Assembly: GCA_963738345.1 (NCBI GenBank)
Contig: CAVTWI010000002.1
Span: 3,968,001-4,032,000, forward strand
Direction of reading: 5' to 3'
Length of the DNA stretch: 64,000 nucleotides
From: Bog-159 sp963738345
Lineage (GTDB): Bacteria; Acidobacteriota; Terriglobia; Bryobacterales; Bryobacteraceae
The notes under the pieces are model-generated. The model saw nothing but the letters and a program-made list of their open reading frames with translations. It did not search any database and had not been told where the DNA came from. Of this stretch, positions 1-7,412 are shown piece by piece (within the stretch, counting starts at the first letter, position 1; each line of letters begins with the position of its first letter). The translations under genes and the position numbers were made by a program.

Positions 1-248
1 TCCGACAAATGACTCAACATGCCATTCCGGTAAAGGCAATCCGAATTCCATCGCTCGAGGCTGTAGAATCAGCGGCGGTAGCGAGGTCTTGCGCCAAGAT
101 CTTGTCTCAGTTCCACGATTCTGGCGCAACCCGATTGGGTACGAACCGCTGCAGCGGCCGAGTCGGCCTCGCCGATGGGCAAAGGAAAAGCGATCCGGGC
201 GAGCGTCGCGGAGGGTGGGTCTTTCTGAGATCGCCCGGGTGGTGGACA
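1..248. other. Unassigned left edge
   Basis: I see no convincing gene here. Short open frames exist on both strands but none has a recognisable domain, and the arginine/proline-rich translations look like out-of-frame reading. The stretch lies directly downstream of the minus-strand cheY-like gene. It could hold the broken or frameshifted end of a neighbouring chemotaxis gene, but this cannot be decided from the window. Confidence 0.3.
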
Positions 249-620
249 TTATAGGAGGGCGCCGATCTTCTCTTGGATCTGTTCGGCGGTGAACGGCTTC
301 CGAATATATGCTGCGGATCCAAGACGAATGGCCTGGCTGACCTTTTCTTCGCTGCCCTCGGTAGTGATCATCACCACCGGCAGGTTTTTCCATTGTTCGG
401 AGTTCTTAAGTTCCGCCAGCAACCCCAAGCCGTCCAGATTGGGCATATTAATGTCGGACAGCACCAGATTCAGGGGATGGTTCCGGACGATCTCGAGTGC
501 CTCGACCCCATCACGGGCCTCAAAAATCTCGCCGATAGCCAGGGCGGTTTGCCGCAATACCCGGATCAGAATCTTCCGGATGGCAGTAGAATCGTCAACG
601 ACTAAAATATTCAAAGCCAT
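249..620 (-). CDS. CheY-like single-domain response regulator
   Basis: A 123-residue stand-alone receiver domain. The N-terminal acidic pocket (VVDDS), the phosphoacceptor aspartate in VLSDINMPN near residue 56, the threonine in MITTEG near 86 and the lysine in IRKPF near 108 are all visible. No output domain follows, so it should act by protein contact, as CheY does at the flagellar switch. It is divergent from cheX, a CheY-P phosphatase family member, and both face sigma-28-like promoters. A GAAGGGAG ribosome site precedes the ATG. It could also be a second CheY rather than the motor-binding one. Confidence 0.88.
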   Translation of the reverse strand: MALNILVVDDSTAIRKILIRVLRQTALAIGEIFEARDGVEALEIVRNHPLNLVLSDINMPNLDGLGLLAELKNSEQWKNLPVVMITTEGSEEKVSQAIRLGSAAYIRKPFTAEQIQEKIGALL

Positions 621-633
621 GCTCCCTTCTTAA

Positions 634-661
634 CTATCGGTCTACCGTCGGTTTTCCTTTA
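634..661 (-). promoter_or_regulatory. Sigma-28 (FliA)-like promoter of the cheY-like gene
   Basis: On the minus strand TAAA (658-661) is followed after 16 bases by ACCGATAG (634-641). The FliA consensus is TAAA, 15 bases, GCCGATAA, so the -10 matches 6 of 8 with a spacer one base longer. It ends 13 bases before the ATG, with the ribosome site between. Confidence 0.5.
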
Positions 662-699
662 TGCCCCGGGGGGCACCTAAGGATTCGACAAATCGCATG

Positions 700-726
700 T
701 AAAGATCGGCCCACTTCCGCCGATAA
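700..726 (+). promoter_or_regulatory. Sigma-28 (FliA) consensus promoter of cheX
   Basis: TAAA at 700-703, exactly 15 bases, then a perfect GCCGATAA at 719-726. This matches the enterobacterial FliA consensus fully. The window encodes fliA itself at 19896-20660. The cheX ATG at 739 is only 12 bases beyond the -10 box, so the mRNA leader must be very short, or translation starts at the second ATG at 745. Confidence 0.75.
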
Positions 727-738
727 ACTATTTAGGAC

Positions 739-1275
739 ATGCCAATGCTAGACAACGATCAGATCGTTAGCGATATCCGCTCTGCAGCCGAAGAGGTATT
801 CTCGACCATGCTGGGCACCGAACTCCGTTTCGTGGAATCTTACTGCGATAAGGGCCCCTCCCATCCGTTGGACGGGGTGATTTGTCTCATTGGAATGGCG
901 GGTGAGTGGACCGGCACCGGGACTACTGCCTGCTCGGCCGAGTTTGCGTGCCGTATCTCCTCGCAGATGATGATGGCCGAGTATCTAGTGGTGGACTCCG
1001 AAGTCCTGGATGCGGTCGCAGAAATCGCGAACATGATTTTGGGCAATGTAAAGACAGCCCTCGAGCGAACCCTGGGACCGATGGGGATGAGTATCCCCAC
1101 CGCCATCTTCGGGAAGAACTTTCTGGCCAAGAGCTTCGGCGACGAAGCATGGAACGTGGTGGTGTTCGAGTGCGAGGGGCAGCGCTTCGAAGTCAAGCTA
1201 TTCCTAAAAGCAGCCTCTGCGGTAGCAAGCGTCGGCCCCGGCAAACCGCCTACGCCGGTTTATCTCCGGGCCTAA
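739..1275 (+). CDS. cheX: CheX-type chemotaxis phosphatase
   Basis: A 178-residue protein of the CheC/CheX/FliY fold, which dephosphorylates CheY-P. The active-site signature E-x2-N is visible in AEIANMILGN near residues 95-104, followed by the conserved helix and proline region (GPMGMSIP). No SpoA domain is present, which separates it from FliY. It is divergent from the cheY-like gene, its natural substrate, and has a consensus sigma-28 promoter immediately upstream. Start at 739 or 745 is open because no clear ribosome site is seen. Confidence 0.85.
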   Translation: MPMLDNDQIVSDIRSAAEEVFSTMLGTELRFVESYCDKGPSHPLDGVICLIGMAGEWTGTGTTACSAEFACRISSQMMMAEYLVVDSEVLDAVAEIANMILGNVKTALERTLGPMGMSIPTAIFGKNFLAKSFGDEAWNVVVFECEGQRFEVKLFLKAASAVASVGPGKPPTPVYLRA

Positions 1276-1321
1276 GCTTAATGGGAGTCGTAAAGGCGTG
1301 CCGGCCAGAGATGCGAGCCGG

Positions 1322-1337
1322 GACGCCAAAGGGCGTC
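1322..1337. terminator. Possible bidirectional terminator hairpin
   Basis: GACGCC (1322-1327) and GGCGTC (1332-1337) form a 6-bp stem with an AAAG loop between the convergent cheX and motB ends. There is no T-tract, so the call is weak. Confidence 0.3.
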
Positions 1338-1354
1338 AATCTCTCGGCGCTCGA

Positions 1355-2143
1355 TCACTTCTTCTGCAAGATCGCCGGCTGTGGTTCGGGATTGATTCCG
1401 TGCTGGCTGAGGATCACAATGTCTACGCGCCTGTTGTGCGCGCGTCCTTGCTCGGTATCGTTGTTTTCCAAGGGTACGGTGTCGGCGTAGCCTGCGACCG
1501 CCAGGCGTTGCGCCGGAATGTGAAAACGGGACACCAACAACTCCAGCATCGCAATACTGCGCGCGGCCGATAATTCCCAATTGCTACGAAATCGGGAGTT
1601 GTGTATAGGCACCGAATCGGTATGGCCTTCCAGACGCACTTGGCTCGGCAGTGCCGCAATCTCGCGGGCGATCTTGTCAATACTGGTATAGGTTCGCGCG
1701 TAGACGGCATCGTCTCCCGAGGCGAAGAAGGCCGACTCGCGTAGGCTGATGACTAGTCCCCGCTGATCGAGAGAAACGCCCAGTTCGCCTTTGGCGATCT
1801 CGACCTTGAGCGAGGCACGCAGTGATTCCATGGAACTGGACAAATCGGGGGGGGGATTGTCGTGCATAATCGGCTGGCTTCCCCCGGGGCCCTTCATCAT
1901 GGCATTGCCCTTACCCTTGTCGTCCTTCGCGCCGCCCAGAATAGCCGCCACCACAGCTTTCACCTGGCCCTCCTCAAGAGCTTTATTGACCGACGCAGAA
2001 ACCCTCCCCGCATTACCGTGATCGGCCTGGGCGGAAGCGAACATCACCACGAAAAAAGCGAACAGAAGAGTGATGAAGTCTGCATATGAAACTAGCCAGC
2101 GCTCGTGATTCACGTGTTGCTCGGGCTTCCGGCGGCGGCTCAC
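1355..2143 (-). CDS. motB: Flagellar motor stator protein MotB
   Basis: A 262-residue stator subunit. A short cytoplasmic N-terminus is followed by one membrane helix (about 17-40, SYADFITLLFAFFVV) whose aspartate D22 is the conserved proton/sodium-coupling residue. A linker leads to an OmpA-type peptidoglycan-binding domain with GHTDSVPI near residue 173. Its start overlaps the motA stop by four bases (ATGA), so the two subunits are translationally coupled. The order fliM-flbD-motA-motB places stator and switch on one transcript. Confidence 0.93.
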   Translation of the reverse strand: MSRRRKPEQHVNHERWLVSYADFITLLFAFFVVMFASAQADHGNAGRVSASVNKALEEGQVKAVVAAILGGAKDDKGKGNAMMKGPGGSQPIMHDNPPPDLSSSMESLRASLKVEIAKGELGVSLDQRGLVISLRESAFFASGDDAVYARTYTSIDKIAREIAALPSQVRLEGHTDSVPIHNSRFRSNWELSAARSIAMLELLVSRFHIPAQRLAVAGYADTVPLENNDTEQGRAHNRRVDIVILSQHGINPEPQPAILQKK

Positions 2144-3030
2144 AGGTTGGCGCTCGCACCGCTGGCCGCGGCTTCCATCCCCTGGCGGGTCTTGACCGGA
2201 GCGGAGCTTGGCTTGGGCGTTTTCTTGGTTTCCGGCTGGCCCGTATAGGCCTCGAGTTTGATCCGGATCAACTTGGGATTCAAACCCTCTGCAATTCCCA
2301 GGACGCCTTCAAGCATCAACTCCCGCAGTTGTACGGCCGCGTGCAGGCGTGAACGCAGTTTACCGCCCGCCGGCAGAAAGAAAAGATTCGCCGAAGCCAC
2401 GCCGTAAACAGTAGCCACAAAGGCCACCGCAATCCCACGGCCCACTTCGTCAATGTTGGCCAAATGCTTCATAACCTGGATCAGACCCAAAACCGCGCCG
2501 ATGATTCCAATCGTCGGCGAATAGCCACCGGCGGCTTCGTATACCCTGGCTTCGGCCTCCCCACGATGCTCCTCTAGCGAGATCTCCAGTTCCATCATGC
2601 GCCGTAATTCCTGAAGGTCGGTCCCGTCGACTGCCAGGTTCAAAGTCTTGCGTAGGAAGGCGTCCTCGATGGCATTGGTTTCGTCCTCTAACGACACAAT
2701 CCCGTTCTTGCGAGCCTTGGTGGCATACACGATGATCTGCTCCACGATCGCCCCTGGGGGCGTGCTGGTTTCAAGAAACAGCGCGGGCAGCTTGCCCGCG
2801 GCGCGGCGCAAGAGATCCATGGGCGTAGTCACCATCACCGCCCCAAGCGTGCCCCCGAGAACGATGATCGCCGCAGTAAGCTGTGCCACGTCGTTCACCC
2901 GACCCTTCTCTAGCACCAGGCCTCCCAGAATGCCGGCCAAGGCCAAGGCCAGGCCGCCGATCGTCGCCAAGTCAGGCCGCTGCCCGGGTGCCTTCGCGGT
3001 CTCAGCCTTCGGAACGGTTGTCTCTGCCAT
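2140..3030 (-). CDS. motA: Flagellar motor stator protein MotA
   Basis: Proton/sodium-channel half of the stator, with four membrane helices (an N-terminal pair near 15-60 and a pair near 155-210) and a cytoplasmic loop between them. SPTIGIIGAVLGLIQVM is the conserved third-helix motif of MotA/PomA. The start MAETTVPK at 3030 is preferred over a longer frame to 3060 because it sits one base after the flbD stop and removes a basic N-terminal tail. It overlaps motB by four bases. Confidence 0.93.
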   Translation of the reverse strand: MAETTVPKAETAKAPGQRPDLATIGGLALALAGILGGLVLEKGRVNDVAQLTAAIIVLGGTLGAVMVTTPMDLLRRAAGKLPALFLETSTPPGAIVEQIIVYATKARKNGIVSLEDETNAIEDAFLRKTLNLAVDGTDLQELRRMMELEISLEEHRGEAEARVYEAAGGYSPTIGIIGAVLGLIQVMKHLANIDEVGRGIAVAFVATVYGVASANLFFLPAGGKLRSRLHAAVQLRELMLEGVLGIAEGLNPKLIRIKLEAYTGQPETKKTPKPSSAPVKTRQGMEAAASGASANL

Positions 3031-3031
3031 G

Positions 3032-3295
3032 TTATGTCTTGATTTCCGTGTGCGACTCAAGCGCCTGCCGATCGGCCCCAGTCTGCTCCACGATGGACGG
3101 CCCCGCCAGCATTCCGGCGTAGATAGCCCGCCGAAACTCCACTACCCGGCGAACCACCTCTTCAGCGGACTCGCGGACTACCAGTTTCTGTCCAGTGGTC
3201 AGACTGATTACGGTATCGGGGGTTACCTCAACCGTTTCGATCAGTTCCGCATTGAGTACCAAAGGCAAACGATTGAGTCGGGTGAGATGAATCAT
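3032..3295 (-). CDS. flbD: FlbD-family small flagellar protein
   Basis: An 87-residue protein matching the short FlbD family of Gram-positives and spirochaetes (MIHLTRLN at the N-terminus, then a hydrophobic core around PDTVISLTTGQKLVVRES). It is not the sigma-54 activator called FlbD in Caulobacter. The exact role is not established; the gene is nearly always beside motA, as here. It overlaps the fliM stop (ATGA) and is one base from motA. Confidence 0.85.
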   Translation of the reverse strand: MIHLTRLNRLPLVLNAELIETVEVTPDTVISLTTGQKLVVRESAEEVVRRVVEFRRAIYAGMLAGPSIVEQTGADRQALESHTEIKT

Positions 3296-4278
3296 GAGCC
3301 ATTAGCCTTATCGGCAGAGCTTGGCGAAGTGGGCCCGCTTTCAATCAAGAAACTGCGCTTCCTCCCGGCTTCGACGATCCGGCCCCCGAAGCGCAGCTTG
3401 CCGTTGAGCATACCGTTGAGCGACCGCTTGGCTGGGAAGTCGAAGGTGAGCACATCTCCTTCGGCTAATCTCAGAAGGTCCTTTACCAGGAGGCGGGGGC
3501 CTGCCAATCGCACGTCCAGACCCAACATCGACGGACGAATCCGGGACAGCATGGCGGCCTGTTCGGCCTCGGTGGATTGAGTCCGCCGCATTGACCATTG
3601 CTGATCGAACTTCTGGCGCATCATTTTGGCAATAATGGACGGCACGGCGATATTCATCATCCCTACGTTGTCGCCAATGCGGATTTCGATACCCACCGCC
3701 ACAACTGCCTCTGTGGGAGCGAGGACGCGCAGGAACTGCGGCTCCGTCTCGACCGAGTGGATGGCGAACTCGATAGGTGCCACCGACTGCCAGGCATCTC
3801 TCAAGTCGTTCAGCACTATCCTGAAAAGGCTATCGAGCAGCTTTTGTTCGATTTCCGTGATCTCGCGCCGCAGAGCTGTCGCCGACTTGCCGTCACCCCC
3901 CAACAAAACCTCAAGGATTGGAAAGACCAAGGTTGGGCTCAATTCGAGCAGCCCATATCCGTCATACGGCTTCAAGCCCAGCGATAGCATGCACGTGGGT
4001 GACGGTAGGCCGTTGAGAAACTCCTCGCAGGAGAGTTGCTCGACGCTGACAAGGTTAACTAACAGATAGGTTCGCAGGTATGCGGAAAGACTCGAAACAA
4101 GATTGTGTACGAACGTTTCGTGAAGTTGGTGGATGGCCCGGAGTTGGGACTTGGCGATCCGGTCCGGCCGCCTGAAATCGAAAGGTACAACTTTCTTGGC
4201 AGCGCTTTCCTGTGCGTGTCCCCCGCCGGCGGTGTCGAAGAGCGCGTCGATTTCTTGCTGTGATAAGGTTCGATTCAA
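3292..4278 (-). CDS. fliM: Flagellar motor switch protein FliM
   Basis: C-ring switch protein that binds CheY-P and FliG. The N-terminus LNRTLSQQEIDALF matches the usual FliM start, a CheC-like middle domain follows (about 45-230), and a C-terminal SpoA/FliN-like domain ends with FGGRIVEAG. I chose a TTG start at 4278 because it falls right at the family start. The in-frame ATG at 4317 would add 13 unrelated residues, and the frame further upstream overlaps the opposite FlaG-like gene. First gene of the fliM-flbD-motA-motB operon. Confidence 0.9.
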   Translation of the reverse strand: MNRTLSQQEIDALFDTAGGGHAQESAAKKVVPFDFRRPDRIAKSQLRAIHQLHETFVHNLVSSLSAYLRTYLLVNLVSVEQLSCEEFLNGLPSPTCMLSLGLKPYDGYGLLELSPTLVFPILEVLLGGDGKSATALRREITEIEQKLLDSLFRIVLNDLRDAWQSVAPIEFAIHSVETEPQFLRVLAPTEAVVAVGIEIRIGDNVGMMNIAVPSIIAKMMRQKFDQQWSMRRTQSTEAEQAAMLSRIRPSMLGLDVRLAGPRLLVKDLLRLAEGDVLTFDFPAKRSLNGMLNGKLRFGGRIVEAGRKRSFLIESGPTSPSSADKANGS

Positions 4279-4408
4279 TTGGGCCGTCCCGTATACTCTA
4301 TCGGCGCACCGGGGCATAGCTTTAGACTGCCGCTTGCCGGGAACGCAGATTGGCCGGGTTCCAGCCGATGAGATGGCAGGGGAGCAGGTGGTTCCCAGGA
4401 GCGGGTTT

Positions 4409-4702
4409 ATGGATATGACACCCAATGGTATTTCGGGGCAGCAGCCTGCGCCGGCCGTGTCCGTTGCCGCAAGCCCAACATGGCTGGTCGAGAATCGGGA
4501 ACTGATCCGCAGCGTGAAAAGCATTAATGCCTCCGAATTATTCGGCGAGGGCAGTGAGTTGACCTTTGCGTTAGACCGCGACACTAAGCGGCCGGTAGTG
4601 CGGGTGGTCAACCCGGAGTCCGGAGAGATTCTGTGGCAGTCTCCGCCGGAATACATACTTAGGATGGCGCAGAGCCTGCGTCAGCACGACGAATCCGGAT
4701 AG
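4409..4702 (+). CDS. flaG: FlaG-family protein
   Basis: A 97-residue FlaG-like protein: a disordered N-terminal half, then the conserved block ELTFALDRDTKRPVVRVV and VNPESGEILWQSPPE, close to the FlaG motif for dissipated beta strands. FlaG proteins are associated with filament length. The ATG at 4409 has AGGAG eight bases upstream; an in-frame ATG at 4373 is possible. It sits divergent to fliM and 66 bases before fliS, a usual FlaG/FliS arrangement. Confidence 0.78.
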   Translation: MDMTPNGISGQQPAPAVSVAASPTWLVENRELIRSVKSINASELFGEGSELTFALDRDTKRPVVRVVNPESGEILWQSPPEYILRMAQSLRQHDESG

Positions 4703-4706
4703 TGTC

Positions 4707-4722
4707 TGGCCCTGGGCATGCG
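4707..4722 (+). promoter_or_regulatory. Sigma-54-like site upstream of fliS
   Basis: TGGCCCTGGGCATGCG has the required GG, 10 bases, GC spacing plus TGGC of the -24 box. It overlaps the region just before a sigma-28-like site, so at most one may be real. Confidence 0.3.
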
Positions 4723-4724
4723 CG

Positions 4725-4750
4725 CAAGTCCGGGCAGCTTAGGCCGATAA
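4725..4750 (+). promoter_or_regulatory. Sigma-28-like promoter of fliS
   Basis: A perfect GCCGATAA -10 box (4743-4750) with CAAG at 4725-4728, spaced 14 bases. It ends 18 bases before the fliS ATG, with a GGGAGAGGAG ribosome site between. The -35 match is imperfect. Confidence 0.5.
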
Positions 4751-4768
4751 GGTGGGAGAGGAGATCTG

Positions 4769-5254
4769 ATGTTACAGCAAGACGCATACCTGGAGAGCCA
4801 AGTTTTGACCGCGGACCCCCTGGAGTTGGTCCGTTTGCTCTATCGAGCGGCCGCCGACGCCACGCGCGACGCCAGACTGCACCTGGCAGCGGGGCGCATC
4901 TTGGAGCGTTCGCACCAAGTCTCGAAGGTCCACGCCATTCTGACCCAGTTATCCGTAACCCTCGATCACGAGCGGGGAGGCACACTGAGCCGCAACTTAG
5001 CGCATCTCTACGACTATATGCAGCGCCGGTTATTGGAAGCGAATCAGCAGCAAAAGGCGGAGCCGCTGGTGGAAGTGGAAGGCTTGCTGGCTACTCTATT
5101 GGAAGGTTGGGAACAGACCCGTGTAGTAGCGGATCCCGCTCCTTTGGCCCCCTCGCCGAACGAGGAGGAACGGATTCCCGCATACGGAGGATACCCCGCC
5201 ATGTTCGAGTCTGGCGGCGCGGCGGAATACGCATCACAGAGCTGGAGCCTATAA
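4769..5254 (+). CDS. fliS: Flagellin export chaperone FliS
   Basis: A four-helix chaperone that holds flagellin before export. The family opening YLESQVLTADPLELVRLLY and the second block HAILTQLSVTLDHERGG are visible, as is DYMQRRLLEAN. At 161 residues it is longer than the usual 125-140; the extra C-terminal tail is low-complexity and acidic. A strong ribosome site (GAGAGGAG) precedes the ATG. No flagellin gene is in the window. Confidence 0.88.
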   Translation: MLQQDAYLESQVLTADPLELVRLLYRAAADATRDARLHLAAGRILERSHQVSKVHAILTQLSVTLDHERGGTLSRNLAHLYDYMQRRLLEANQQQKAEPLVEVEGLLATLLEGWEQTRVVADPAPLAPSPNEEERIPAYGGYPAMFESGGAAEYASQSWSL

Positions 5255-5279
5255 TCCGCAAGCCGAACCGGAGCCCGTC

Positions 5280-5301
5280 GGCGGCAGCCCCGGCTGCCGC
5301 C
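5280..5301. terminator. Bidirectional terminator between fliS and flgJ
   Basis: GGCGGCAGCC (5280-5289) and GGCTGCCGCC (5292-5301) form a GC-rich stem between convergent fliS and flgJ. On the plus strand it is followed by ATTCTATTTCG, a weak T-rich tail. Confidence 0.6.
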
Positions 5302-5304
5302 ATT

Positions 5305-5598
5305 CTATTTCGATTCTGCTGGAAGGCTTGCGACAATCTGGGCCGTCAGGCCCAAGCCGCCGTTTTTCGCCAAGGCCTGGGCAAACTGCTCCTCCGCCAA
5401 CCCAGCCGCAGTCGCGCTCCCTGGGTCCCCGTCGCTTCCAAGCAATCCACCCTCCTCGCCATGGGCTTCCTTCAGGATCTGCGCGATCATGAGCGCCTCG
5501 AATTGCCGGGCTGCGGCCGCCAGTGTCTTAGGCGGGCGATCGCCGGAAGCCCCCGTGATCGGCACAGGCGGCGTCTGCAAGCTAGATGGAGCAGTCAT
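5305..5598 (-). CDS. flgJ: Rod-binding protein, FlgJ N-terminal domain only
   Basis: A 97-residue rod-assembly protein with the Rod-binding motif LAAAARQFEALMIAQILK and a glycine-rich middle, matching the N-terminal half of enteric FlgJ. The C-terminal muramidase half is absent, as in many non-enteric bacteria, so peptidoglycan cutting must come from another protein. Last gene of the flgF-G-A-H-I-J operon; its start touches the flgI stop. Confidence 0.85.
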   Translation of the reverse strand: MTAPSSLQTPPVPITGASGDRPPKTLAAAARQFEALMIAQILKEAHGEEGGLLGSDGDPGSATAAGLAEEQFAQALAKNGGLGLTAQIVASLPAESK

Positions 5599-6692
5599 TA
5601 AATCACCTCGAGTTCGGCGTCTAAGGCGCCGGCGGCGCGCAGATTTTGTAAAATCGCGATCACATCCCGCGGCGTCGAACCGATGGCCGCCAGAGCTTTT
5701 ACTAGTTCCTCGACGGTCGCGCCCTGCTTCAGCATAACGTTCCGCGCGGGCGCCTCTTTGGCGTCAACGGCCGTCTTGACGGAGGTCGCCGTGCTGCCGG
5801 CCGAGAGCGCCGAAGGCTGTGAAACCTCTAGGCTGGTCTGGATTTCAACGGTTAGATTGCCGTGTAGAATGGCGACAGGCGAGATGCGGACATCCCGGCC
5901 CATAACGATGGTGCCGGTACGTTCGTTCACGACTATCTTGGCGGGCCGGTCCGCATCCACCGTCAACGTCTCCATCTCGGCGATGAAGTCGACCGGACGG
6001 GCGACAAAAGTCGGAGGAATCACGATGCTGACCAGAGCCGAATTCTCAGCCCGGGCGGGGAGACCTCCCGCCACTCCATACTTGGCGTTGAGCGCCGCCG
6101 CGACGCGCGAAGCGGTGGTGAAGTCGGCATAACGGAGTTGCAGATGGACAATTCCCTTGGGGCTCTGCGACGGCGCGCCACGCTCGACAATGCCGCCCCC
6201 TGGCACCAAGCCTACCGTGGGATGATTCACAGTTTGGCTGCTGCCGCCCTGCCCCGCCATGTAGCCGCCCAACAGCAGCGGCCCTTGGCCCACCGCATAG
6301 ATTTGGCCGTCAGCGGCCTTTAGCGGCGTCATCAACAAAATGCCGCCCTGAAGGTTAGTAGCGTCGCCAATCGCTGCAGCCGTCACGTCCAGGCGGACGC
6401 CCGGCTGCGCGAAAGGTGGCAGAGTGGCGGTAACCATCACCGATGCCGTGTCCTTGACGCGAATCGTGGCGCCAGGAACGGAAATGCCCATCCGCTCAAG
6501 CAGGTTAGCCAGACTTTGCGGAGAAAAGACCGTTTGCTGGGTGTCCCCTTTTCCGGCTAGCCCCACCACCAGGCCATACCCGATTAGTTGGTTATCCCTC
6601 ACCCCTTCGATACTCGCCAAGTCCTTTAGCCGCGTACCACAAGGCGCGGGCGCCGCCAGTAACACCATCAGACCCACAGTCGTCCATCGCAT
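5598..6692 (-). CDS. flgI: Flagellar P-ring protein FlgI
   Basis: A 364-residue periplasmic P-ring protein. A cleavable signal peptide (about 1-19) is followed by the conserved opening RLKDLASIEGVRDNQLIGYGLVVGL. Family blocks GTIVMGRDVRISPVAI and the C-terminal NLRAAGALDAELEVI are intact. Assembles around the rod in the peptidoglycan layer together with FlgH and with FlgA as chaperone, both encoded immediately upstream. Confidence 0.95.
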   Translation of the reverse strand: MRWTTVGLMVLLAAPAPCGTRLKDLASIEGVRDNQLIGYGLVVGLAGKGDTQQTVFSPQSLANLLERMGISVPGATIRVKDTASVMVTATLPPFAQPGVRLDVTAAAIGDATNLQGGILLMTPLKAADGQIYAVGQGPLLLGGYMAGQGGSSQTVNHPTVGLVPGGGIVERGAPSQSPKGIVHLQLRYADFTTASRVAAALNAKYGVAGGLPARAENSALVSIVIPPTFVARPVDFIAEMETLTVDADRPAKIVVNERTGTIVMGRDVRISPVAILHGNLTVEIQTSLEVSQPSALSAGSTATSVKTAVDAKEAPARNVMLKQGATVEELVKALAAIGSTPRDVIAILQNLRAAGALDAELEVI

Positions 6693-6704
6693 GTCATCTC
6701 CTTG

Positions 6705-7412
6705 CTAAAACGGAAGCAGGCCCATCAGCAGGCGGTAAAGAATGAAGGGACGCTTGATGGCGTCTCCGACAACGCCTTTTCCGTTCACCGAAACCTCCAG
6801 TTGCGCGATCAAGTCCGACTGGACCACGTTATTGGAACTCAGATCGGCTGGCCTTACCACGCCGCGGACCGTAATGACCTGTTGTTCGGAGCTCACCCGG
6901 ATCTCTTTCACTCCTTCGATCACCAGATATCCGTTCGGCAAGACGTGTACCACGCGAGTTCCGAGCGTAGTCGAGATCACCGTCGTACGTCCGATGGTCC
7001 CGGCGCCCTTGAGCTCTTGATCGCCGGATGTGCCGAGTAGATTGGCCAGCGCTCCGGCCGTCTTGGTCACGCCGCCCAAAGCCGTAATGGAGGCCTTGGC
7101 GCTCGACACCCGGGAGGTTTGCACATTGCCCGTACTAACCGCGGAGGCGTTCTCAGCCACCAGCACGGTGATCGTATCGTTTACTCGACTTGCCCGCAGG
7201 TCGCGCGCCAGATCGGAAAACAGCGCCGCGGACGACCATAGTGAGCCGGGCGATGCATCATTATTAGCGCGCGCGGCTGCCGTGGCCTCCACAACGTAGC
7301 GATCCAAAGCGGACGGCTCCGGAGGCTTCGGCTTTTTCTTGGCGGCTCCCCAGGCGGGTGGCAACATGCAACCGCACGCCAGACATACCAGCATCGCCTT
7401 AAGGCTCATCAT
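6705..7412 (-). CDS. flgH: Flagellar L-ring protein FlgH
   Basis: A 235-residue outer-membrane L-ring protein. Typical FlgH core blocks are present: LFSDLRA-like LARDLRASRVNDTITVLVAENA, the central VHVLPNGYLVIEGVKEIRVSSE, and the C-terminal G-V-V-R-P-A-D-L block. The signal region has closely spaced cysteines (positions 10, 13 and 15) but only a weak lipobox, so lipidation is uncertain. Overlaps flgA by four bases. Confidence 0.93.
   Translation of the reverse strand: MMSLKAMLVCLACGCMLPPAWGAAKKKPKPPEPSALDRYVVEATAAARANNDASPGSLWSSAALFSDLARDLRASRVNDTITVLVAENASAVSTGNVQTSRVSSAKASITALGGVTKTAGALANLLGTSGDQELKGAGTIGRTTVISTTLGTRVVHVLPNGYLVIEGVKEIRVSSEQQVITVRGVVRPADLSSNNVVQSDLIAQLEVSVNGKGVVGDAIKRPFILYRLLMGLLPF

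Noticed and set aside
1566..1573. GCCGATAA inside motB, same as a sigma-28 -10 box
   Set aside because: No TAAA-like element 14-16 bases upstream and no gene downstream in that direction.
4351..4366. Sigma-54-like spacing (TGGC...GC) upstream of the FlaG-like gene
   Set aside because: The -12 side reads CAGC rather than TTGC, and the same bases fit weakly on both strands; too weak to list.
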